Shown: one piece after another, positions 55,367 to 64,000 of the stretch | How positions within the stretch are numbered: the first letter of the stretch is position 1 | How the letters are laid out: the number at the start of each line of letters is the position of its first letter | NCBI GenBank assembly: GCA_027704905.1 | Contig: JANIIK010000705.1 | Span: 5,001-69,000, forward strand | Reading direction: 5' to 3' | DNA from: Muraenolepis orangiensis | Lineage: Eukaryota > Chordata > Actinopteri > Gadiformes > Muraenolepididae | Length of the DNA: 64,000 nt | Position numbers and translations under genes: made by a program | Notes under the pieces: generated by a model | The model's database searches: none | Told to the model about the DNA's origin: nothing | Seen by the model: the letters and a program-made list of their open reading frames with translations, nothing else

Positions 55367-56600
55367 CTGATGGAGAACAAGACATGATTAGTCTGCTGAA
55401 CTGTTGTTGTTGTTCCTAGAAACTGAGGCCAGACTGTAGTTTGTGTTCTCCTGATGTTCTCAGTCCCTCAGCGTCACCACATGGGCTCTGTGTGTGTGAT
55501 CAATATATTAGTAGTATCAGGATTACTATGTTCTAATGTCTTACGTAACAATCAGAATAATAATTATAATAATAATAATAATAATACTATTATTAACATT
55601 AATATTAATGTAAATAATCAAAGTAATGATAATTACAAAATTGGATATATAATAATATTAATAATAATAACAACACTATAATATAATAATAGTAATAATA
55701 ATAATAGTAGTTTAAATAATACTATTAATATTAATATTTGAATTAATAATAACAATAATAAAATAATGATATTCAGAATTTTAATACATTATAGTAATCC
55801 TTATTCAAAACATTATTCACACTAATAAACATGTGTTATTATTCTTCAACGGTCCTTATTTGAACCATAAGGATGATGATAATCATAAGAATAACAGTAG
55901 TTGTTATAATATAATATTAAATACACACACTAATATTAAAGGGAAAGCTGCTCCGTTTGGGTCTCTAAACGTGTTGGTCAGCATTTCTGATGTTTTGGAC
56001 TGAAATGTAGAAAGTTATCAAACGGGGACATGTTGTCTACTTCCAGATCAACCAGTTTTCACACAGTGGTTTTCTATTGGCTCCGCCCCCTGGCTCCAGT
56101 GAGGGGGGGTTGGACAGCGTTTGGCCACGCCCCTTAAACCTGCTCCTTTGGAACCCAAACTGTACATTTTTTATAAAACCTTTACGACTCTTTGGAAACT
56201 GGTAGGCAGACGGTCTGCTAAAACGGTTGTTCACTTACCCTTTAATAATGTGAGGATTGTTATGGTCTAATAATAATAACAACACTACTAATAACCAATA
56301 ATAATTCATTAATAAATAACCATGCATCAGTAATAATACCTGTTGTATTTTATAAAAGGAGGATCCATTGTGATGGTTAACAATATTAATATTGATCTTG
56401 TAAAACATCATATATATAATCAATATTAATATTGATAAGATACATGATGTATCTTATCAATATTAATATTAATCTATATTAATATTGATTAGATCCATCC
56501 TGTTCATTCCCAGCAGGACGTCACCTCCTGCTGTGTGGATGGACCTTCCATCTAAAGAGTGAGTGTGTGTTGTGATGACTCAAACTAAACAGACACTCAC
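55367..56600 (-). other. NLR-2 last intron, AT-rich, longer than in NLR-1
   Basis: It shares its ends with the NLR-1 intron, including the ATTATT-rich part. It has an extra segment (about 55,970-56,490) of unique sequence with a TATCAATATTAATATTAATC-type palindromic stretch near 56,405-56,490. Confidence 0.75.
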
Positions 56601-56647
56601 ACTTCTTTGGACCTGGTTTCAGCCTCCATCCTCCACCGTGCTCCACC
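56601..56647 (-). pseudogene. NLR-2 linker exon (VEHGGG)
   Basis: The 47-nt exon reads VEHGGGWRLKPGPKK and has the acceptor CCCCCCAG and donor GTGAGT, as in NLR-1. Confidence 0.88.
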
Positions 56648-56817
56648 CTGGGGGGAACAAAGAGAGAGCAGTTGAAACATTCACACTCATGATCTGCTGG
56701 ATCATCACTTTGTACACAACATGAGTTACAGCCGCCTTGGTAAACCACTTCATCTAGCGGCCGGTTGAATCCTTGTAGGAGACACGGTCCCTGAGAGGTG
56801 AGCTGTCCTCTCCGTAC

Positions 56818-56991
56818 CTGAGAGTGTCCAGTCTCCAGCGTGGATCCTCCAGTCCAGCAGAGAGCAGCGTAACTCCTGAGTCTCCTGGGTGATTGTAGCT
56901 CAGGTCCAGCTCTCTCAGACGGGAGGGGTTGGAGCTCAGAGCTGAGGCCAGAGAAGCACAGCCTTCCTGTGAGACCATACAGCCAGCAAAC
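56818..56991 (-). pseudogene. NLR-2 terminal LRR exon
   Basis: The 174-nt exon reads FAGCMVSQEGCASLASAL, then [15 protein letters not shown]. It is open and in frame with its neighbours. Confidence 0.9.
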
Positions 56992-57160
<169 letters not shown>

Positions 57161-57291
57161 AGAATGAGTTATTCTAATGAATATCCTTTATTTAGATGTG
57201 TGAATTGGTACTTTTATGGCTGTAAACTAGTTAAATGTCTTCTGATATCAAACCCTGTGCTGTAAGTGTTTGCTCATTGAGTCCAACTGAC

Positions 57292-57465
57292 CTGAGAGTC
57301 TCCAGTGTACAGTGTGGACTCCCCAGTCCAGCAGAGAGCAGCTTCACTCCTGAATCCTGCAGGTCGTTGCTACTCAGGTCCAGCTCTCTCAGACTGGAGG
57401 AGTTGGAGCTGAGAACTGAGGCCAGAGCTTCACAGCATCTCTCTGACAGACGACAGCCATTCAGC
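57292..57465 (-). pseudogene. NLR-2 LRR exon b
   Basis: A 174-nt LRR exon reading [18 protein letters not shown] and [12 protein letters not shown]. It is close to the NLR-1 LRR exons. Confidence 0.91.
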
Positions 57466-58084
57466 CTTCACACAACATCAACAGGAACATGTTAGGAACT
57501 GGGTTGAAAGGGCTTATTAGAATTAAAACCACTTAAAACCACCATTAAAACACAGTCTTTACTAGCATTATGAATAATAAATGTAAGTTTAACAAATGAT
57601 AACAGCGCTGTAGGTAATATTTAACAGCCAATATTGGAGTGTAATTTGTAGCCTGGTCCAGTATTGTCCAGTATTCTTTCAATTGAAGAACAAGTATTCA
57701 CAAATATGAATAGGCTAGGGAAAAACCCAGTTGTGGTGTTTCCTGGTATAATACCCAGTTGTTACTGGACTTCCTACTGAAGTGGTGCTGTTACTAATGG
57801 TTCACAATACAAATGTTGTAGTTTAGAAAATACATATTAAAATAGGCTCCCTCCTATAGCCTGCTCCCAGCTCATATGTTTTGAATATTGTTATGACTTT
57901 AATTTTCCAGTATTATGTATATTGTGGCTTAATATACATGTGATTAGTGAACTTAGAGATGTATTGTATATTAAAAATGTAACATACACCTTATATAATG
58001 ATGGCAACAACATCTTAAATAAGTTACGTTATTCCTCTGAAATTAATAATTTAGGGGTCTTAAATTGTACTTTTATGGATGTAA

Positions 58085-59600
58085 ATCAAGATTAAAGAGG
58101 TTTATTTGCCATTTGCAACAAGTACAATAGAATGCTTACTCCCCATTCCCTCCTGCAGTATGAATTTCAAGAACACAAAAAACAATCCTATACACAATAA
58201 AAATGACAATAAAGATAACTGTAAAGTGACTAATGGATGATATGTACATGTGTTGAATTGTACATAAAGCATATAAAAGCATTTTAAAGTGCCAGTAGTG
58301 CAGCAGCATCATGAATACAGTGCAGCACAGTAACTGTAATGAGTCCAGAAAGTCCAGTAAAGTATGACAGAGTAATGTTAATGACATGTTATGATAGTGT
58401 AATGTTAATGACAATGTTATGATAGTGTAATGTTAATGACATGTTATGATAGTGTAATGTTAATGACATGTTATGATAGTGTAATGTTAATGACATGTTA
58501 TGATAGTGTAATGTTAATGACATGTTATGACAGTGTTATGTTAATGACATGTTATGATAGTGTAATGTTAATGACATGTTATGATAGTGTAATGTTAATG
58601 ACAATGTTATGATAGTGTAATGTTAATGACATGTTATGATAGTGTAATGTTAATGACATGTTATGATAGTGTAATGTTAATGACAATGTTATGATAGTGT
58701 AATGTTAATGACATGTTATGATAGTGTAATGTTAATGACATGTTATGATAGTGTAATGTTAATGACATGTTATGACAGTGTTATGTTAATGACAATGTTA
58801 TGATAGTGTAATGTTAATGACATGTTATGATAGTGTAATGTTAATGACAATGTTATGATAGTGTAATGTTAATGACATGTTATGATAGTGTAATGTTAAT
58901 GACATGTTATGATAGTGTCATGTTAATGACAATGTTATGATAGTGTAATGTTAATGACAATGTTATGATAGTGTAATGTTAATGACAATGTTATGATAGT
59001 GTAATGTTAAGATAGTGTAATGTTAAGGACATTGTTATGATAGTGTAATGTTAATGACAATGTTATGATAGTGTAATGTTAATGACAATGTTATGATAGT
59101 GTAATGTTAATGACATGTTATGATAGTGTAATGTTAATGACAATGTTATGATAGTGTAATGTTAATGACAATGTTATGATAGTGTAATGTTAATGACAAT
59201 GTTATGATAGTGTAATGTTAATGACAATGTTATGATAGTGTAATGTTAATGACAATGTTATGATAGTGTAATGTTAATGACAATGTTATGATAGTGTAAT
59301 GTTAATGACAATGTTATGATAGTGTAATGTTAATGACATGTTATGATAGTGTAATGTTAATGACATGTTATGATAGTGTTATGTTAATGATAATGTTATG
59401 ATAGTGGCAGCAGTCCTAGGATTTCAGTAGTTCACTGCCTGTGGATATAAACTGTCCTTAAACCTGGTTGTCCTTGTACGGATGCTGCAGAACCAGTGAC
59501 CAGACGGTAGTGGGAGAAGAGATGGTGCCCAGGGTGGTTGTGGTCCTTAGTGATGGAGATGGTCACCTGGTTCTTAAGATCTCCTCAATGCATGGAATCA
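58085..59600 (-). mobile_element. Retroposon 3' end with minisatellite in NLR-2 intron
   Basis: This is the inverted counterpart of 26,450-27,745. Tandem GTTATGATAGTGTAATGTTA units fill about 58,365-59,405 and are more numerous than in either NLR-1 copy. Flanks include AAGTCCAGTAAAGTATGACA and GGATGCTGCAGAACCAGTGA. Confidence 0.78.
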
Positions 59601-59669
59601 GTTGAATGAAATCATTCATCGTTGATCAAACCCTGTGCTGTAAGTGTTTGCTCATTGAGTCCAACTGAC

Positions 59670-59843
59670 CTGAGAGTCTCCAGTGTACAGTGTGGACTCC
59701 CCAGTCCAGCAGAGAGCAGCTTCACTCCTGAATCCTGCAGGTCGTTGGTACTCAGGTCCAGCTCTCTCAGACTGGAGGAGTTGGAGCTGAGAACTGAGGC
59801 CAGAGCTTCACAGCATCTCTCTGACAGATGACAGCCATTCAGC
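59670..59843 (-). pseudogene. NLR-2 LRR exon a
   Basis: A 174-nt LRR exon identical in layout to NLR-1 exon 7 ([26 protein letters not shown]). It is open and bounded by GTGAAG and GTCAG. Confidence 0.91.
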
Positions 59844-60560
59844 CTTCACACAACATCAACAGGAACATGTTAGGAACTGGGTTGAAAGGGCTTATTAGAA
59901 TTAAAACCACTGAAAACCACTTAAAACCACCATAAAAACACAGTCTTTACTAGCATTAAGAAATGTAAGTTTAACAAATTATAACAGCGCTGTAGGTAAG
60001 ATTTAACAGCCAATTGAGTGATTGTAGCCTGTCGAGTATCTTCTATGAAAACAGTATTCACAATATGAATAGGCTAGGGAAAAACCCAGTTGTGGTGTTT
60101 CCTGGTATAATACCCAGTTGTTACTGGACTTCCTACTGAAGTGGTGCTGTTACTAATGGTTCACAATCCAAATGTTGTGTAGTTTAGAAAATACAATATT
60201 AAAATAGGCTCCCTCCTATAGCCTGCTCCCAGCTCATATGTTTTATATATTATTATAACGTTCATATTCTAGTATAATGTATATTGAAATACATGTTATT
60301 ATTGAACCTACGGATATGTTTTGTATATTATCTACCTTTTATATTCTAGTATTATGTATATTGAGTATTAAAATACATGTTTTAGTTAACCTACAGAGAT
60401 GTATTGTATATGATATCACTTTCATATTCTTGTATTATGTATATTGTGTTTTAAAATACGTCATTAGTGAAACTACAGAGATGAATTGAATATGATATCA
60501 CTTTTATATTGTAGAATATTATATATTGTCTATTAAAATACATGTTATTAGTGAACCTAC

Positions 60561-62331
60561 AGAGATGTTTTGGAGGCTTTGACCACTGGCAGCAGCCTCA
60601 GAAGACCCTCCTCTGAAGCAGAGTATTTCTTCAGGTCAAACACGTCCAGCTCCTCTTCTGATGACAGTAAGATGAAGACCAGAGCTGACCACTGAGCAGG
60701 AGAGAGATTCTTCTGGAGAGACTTCCTGATGTCAGGTACTGTTGGATCTCCTCCACCAGAGAACGGTCGTTCAGCTCATTCAGACAGTGGAACAGATTGA
60801 TGCTTCTCTCTGGAGAGAGATCTCCACTTATCTTCTTCTTGATGTAAGACACTGTTTGCTCATTGGTCTGTGAGCTACTTCCTGTCTGTCTCAGCAGACC
60901 TGGTAGGAGAATCTGATTGGTCTCCAGAGAGAGGCCCAGGAGGAAGCGGAGGAACAAGTCCAGGTGTCCGTTCTCACTCTGTAAGGCCTTGTCCACAGCA
61001 CTCTGGTAGAGGAGTTGGACCTCTGTTTTCAGGTTGTTCTTCTGAGAGCAGATTGACACCAGTGTCGATGAAGGACAGGAAGACATAAAGAGCAGCAAGA
61101 AACTCCTGGAGGCTCAGATGGACAAAGCAGAACACCTTGTCCTGGTACAGCCCACACTCCTCTTTAAAGATCTGGGTGAACACTCCTGAGTACACTGAGG
61201 CTGCTCTGATATCCATGTCACACTCTGCCAGGTCTGCCTCGTAGAAGATCAGGTTGCCTTTCACCAGCTGGTTAAAAGCCAGTTTTCCCAGAGCAACAAT
61301 GATCTTCCTGCTCTCTGAACTCCAGACTGCATCTGTTTCAGCTCTCCCATGGTACTTCCTGTCCCCCTGTATGGACTGAACCCTCAGGAAGTGGATGTAC
61401 ATCTGAGTCACGGTGTTGGGAATCTCTATTCCTGTCTGGGTTGTTTTGAAGAAGTCCTCCAGAACTGTAGCACTGATCCAACAGAAGACTGGGATGTGAC
61501 ACATGATGTGGAGGCTTCGTGATGTCTTGATGTGGGAGATGATTGTGCTGGCCAGAGGCTCCTCTCTGAATCTCTTCCTGAAGTACTCCTCCTTCTGGGG
61601 GTCGGTGAACCCTCTCACCTCTGTCACCATGTCAACACACTCAGCAGGGATCTGATTGGCTGCCGCAGGGCGTGTGGTTATCCAGATGCGAGCGGAGGGA
61701 AGCAGGTCACCCCTGATGAGGTTTGTCAGCAGTATGTCCACCGAGGTCGACTTTGTGACATCGGTCCAGATCGGATTGTTCTGGAAGTCCAGAGGCAGTC
61801 GACACTCATCCAGACCGTCCAAGATGAAGACCACTTGGAACCGGTCGTATCTGCGGATTCCTTTGGTTTGAATAAAGAAATGATGAAGAAGTTCCATCAA
61901 GCTAAACTCTTTCTCTTTCAGTAAATTCAGCTCTCTGAAAGTGAAGGGAAGCGTGAAGTGGATGTCCTGGTTGGCTTTGCCTTCAGCCCAGTCCAGAGTG
62001 AACTTGTGTGTTAAGATGGTTTTACCAATGCCCGCCACTCCAGTTGTCATTATGGTTCTGCTTGGTTGATCTTGTCCAGGTAAGGGTTTAAAGATGTCTT
62101 CAAGTTTGATTGGTGTTTCCTCCTTGGCTGGTTTCCTGGAAGCTGTTTCAATCAGTCTGACCTCATGTTCCTTGTTGACCTCTCCACTGACTCTCTCTGT
62201 GATGAAGAGCTCTGTGTAGAAGTCATTCAGATCTGTTGACTGTCCTGCTTTAGCGATTCCCTCAAACACACGCCTGAACTTCTGCATCAGATGAGACTTG
62301 ATGTTATGTTGGCACTCGACTGCAGCAGTTC
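60561..62331 (-). pseudogene. NLR-2 FISNA-NACHT exon, two frameshifts
   Basis: The Walker A word GVAGIGKT, Walker B FILDGLDE, WITTRP and [17 protein letters not shown] are all intact. The exon is 1,771 nt against 1,796 nt in NLR-1. The 25-nt difference is a 24-nt in-frame deletion just at the shared frameshift site ([10 protein letters not shown]) plus a private 1-base deletion after YLTSGSLS (near 60,713). Literal translation stops at 60,974, at the codon homologous to the NLR-1 stop. Confidence 0.92.
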
Positions 62332-62403
62332 CTAAATGAGAGAACCCAGAAGACAGGTCTTATATGTGATATTGACACAACAATATGATTGGTGTTTTTA
62401 AAA

Positions 62404-62645
62404 TAAGAGTCTCAATGTTTTCTAAATAAGAGTCTCTGATATGTTGTCAATATAAGAGTCTCTTCTGTGATTTCTAAATAAGAGTCTCTTCTATGTTTTC
62501 TAAATAAGAGTCTCTTCTATGTTTTCTAAATAAGAGTCTCTTCTATGTTTTCTAAATAAGAGTCTCTATGTTTTCTAAATAAGAGTCTCTTCTATGTTTT
62601 CTAAATAAGAGTCTCTTCTATGTTTTCTAAATAAGAGTCTCTTAC
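62404..62645. repeat. Intronic minisatellite (TTTTCTAAATAAGAGTCTCT)
   Basis: Units of 26 bp match the complement of 22,960-23,145, with more copies than in NLR-1. Confidence 0.92.
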
Positions 62646-62874
62646 TACTCCTCAGTGTGTCGGCCAGTTCCTCCTGGTTCATCTCCAGAAGGCAGAGCAG
62701 TGTGATGTCTGTCACTCCCTCTATGGCGCGCCTCCTCTGCTCCTCGTTCTTCCCATCCTCCTCCTCCTCCTCCTCCCTCTGACTCTCTGAGCCTTGTGGG
62801 TCATGTGGGAAGAGAACCCTCCAGAGCTTCTTCAGCTCCTGGTCTAGAAAAGCGTGTGCGTTCTCCTCAGCCCT
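62646..62874 (-). pseudogene. NLR-2 helical linker exon with Glu6
   Basis: It reads RAEENAHAFLDQELKKLWRV, SESQR, six Glu codons, DGKNEEQRRRAIEGV and MNQEELADTL. It is exactly 25 codons shorter than NLR-1 exon 5 because of the short Glu tract. The donor is AGTA|GTAAG. Confidence 0.9.
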
Positions 62875-63047
62875 CTGGAACAGAACATGAATGAGAACTT
62901 TCCTGTGAGCTGAGGACATCAGAAGCATCTGTCCTTGATTCACGTCTGGTCTAAAGAGGGAAGCCTGGAGACTCTGAGCACCACAAGAGATGCTTTTTAA
63001 TGTTCATGTAGAGCTGAAGGCTAATGTCTTGTTGGACTTTTACACAC

Positions 63048-63125
63048 CTTGATCAGCTCTGTTTGATGCTGCTGTACAGACCCAGCACTGGTAACCTTTG
63101 ACCTCTCCTGGTGTCGACTGTGGAG

Positions 63126-63163
<38 letters not shown>

Positions 63164-63350
63164 TATTATTTCTCCTGATGTCAAAACATAAGTATCACAT
63201 ATCTGGGGGACACACACACTTTGAAACTCCTACCTATCCTCTCTGGAGGGGCGTCCATCTTTAAAGAAATTAGGTAGTTCCATAGACTGGTCACTCTTCA
63301 TGGAGACACAGCTGGGTCCAGGGGAGTCTGCTCTCTCCTTCTGCTCTGGG
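63048..63350 (-). pseudogene. NLR-2 N-terminal exons 2 and 4 equivalents
   Basis: 63,350-63,234 (117 nt) encodes PEQKERADSPGPSCVSMK, SDQSMELPNFFKDG. 63,117-63,048 (70 nt) encodes RHQERSKVTSAGSVQQHQT. A counterpart of NLR-1 exon 3 is missing between them; instead there is a (CA)n run (63,126-63,162 on the plus strand). Confidence 0.82.
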
Positions 63351-63464
63351 CTTCAACACAACACACACACAGCTTTTACTGACACTAACGATGGTGTCCT
63401 GATACATCACTGCTGAGCTCTGAGATGGACCACAGTCACAGACACTTAGAGATCCTCTTCTCAC

Positions 63465-63513
63465 CTGTTAGCTCTGCTCTGGAGGCCATGTTCCCCAGAC
63501 AGAGTGCTTTTAG
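63465..63513 (-). pseudogene. NLR-2 exon 1 remnant without start codon
   Basis: On the minus strand CTCTGTCTGGGGAACATGGC, CTCCAGAGCAGAGCTAACAG|GTGAG matches NLR-1 exon 1 from its codon for Ser-Lys onward. Upstream of CTCTAAAAG the match ends abruptly. The in-frame region has no ATG, and the nearest ATG at about 63,524 is in another frame. Confidence 0.8.
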
Positions 63514-63529
63514 AGATGTAGACATTTTT

Positions 63530-63800
63530 TAAACAACTGTGTGAGTCTCTTCTGTTTTCAAAAAATATTATCTTCTATGTTTTCTAAATAAGAGACTCTT
63601 GTATGTTTTCAAAATAACAGTTTCTTCTATGTTTTCAAAATAAGAGTCTCTTCTATGTTTTCAAAAAAAATGAGTATTCTATGTTTTCTCTTCTGTGTTG
63701 AAAATTTGAGTCTCTTCTATGTTTAAAAAAAATTGTATTTTCTATGTTTTCAAAATAAGAGTGTCTTCAATTTAAAACAAAAATTGTCTATGTTTTTTTT
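63530..63800. repeat. Degenerate AAGAGTCTCTTCTATGTTTT repeats
   Basis: The units are related to the intronic minisatellite at 62,404-62,645, with many A/T-run changes. The repeat begins right where homology to NLR-1 exon 1 stops. Confidence 0.8.
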
Positions 63801-64000
63801 CAAAATACGAGTATAAATCAAATAGTCAATAGGAGTCTCTTCTGTTTTCTAAATTATAGAAAAAGTATATAAGTGGTATAAACATGTTTCAAACTGAAAT
63901 GTGTATCTCTTACTATGAAACGGGCTGTGGGTAGAACATGTTTAGATTACAAATAGTTCCAATGGCATCTAAGAGAAGTTAAAGTAGTTAACGTATGTTT

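Overview
The window looks like nuclear DNA from a teleost fish. Two genes carry a FISNA-NACHT exon, uniform 174-nt leucine-rich-repeat exons and a C-terminal PRY-SPRY (B30.2) exon; this architecture belongs to the large fish-specific NLR-C (NLRC3-like) innate immune receptor family. The rest is dominated by (CA)n/(TG)n and purine- or pyrimidine-rich minisatellites, with fish-type SINEs, LINE fragments, LTRs, a hAT-like element and a Ty3/gypsy element of Gmr1-like domain order. The extreme dinucleotide-repeat density and the Gmr1-like element would fit a gadiform (cod-like) fish, but that is inference.

Layout. 1-19,000 is a repeat mosaic. It holds a 61-bp minisatellite, an LTR fragment, a TIR element, an inverted repeat pair (about 4,990-5,935 against 11,285-12,470) enclosing the decayed Gmr1-like element, gypsy RNase H fragments, and a truncated B30.2 exon (about 16,182-16,455) with its own copy of the NLR 3' flank. 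20,083-21,567 is an almost perfect 56-bp satellite of about 26 units that ends roughly 170 bp before the first exon of an NLR gene. 21,737-31,961 (+) is that gene, NLR-1, in twelve recognisable exons. 33,830-52,900 is a spacer with minisatellites, two SINEs, interstitial telomeric repeats, LINE fragments, an LTR with a 5-bp target duplication, a hAT-like element and a 3' LTR with polypurine tract. 54,816 to about 63,513 (-) is NLR-2, a convergent inverted copy of NLR-1.

State of the genes. Both NLR copies carry the same net frameshift shortly after the NACHT region, so the lesion either predates the inverted duplication or was spread by gene conversion. NLR-1 is otherwise open through every exon I could place. 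NLR-2 has a second 1-base deletion, lacks the recognisable start-codon segment of exon 1, and has one fewer N-terminal repeat exon and one fewer LRR exon. NLR-1 also has a run of 30 glutamates where NLR-2 has 6. Both genes have a very long (TG)n tract directly against the 3' splice site of the last LRR exon and a (CA)n tract directly after the stop codon.

There is no sign of prokaryotic organisation, CRISPR, rRNA or free-standing tRNA genes. Most of the long open frames in the window are translations of simple repeats.
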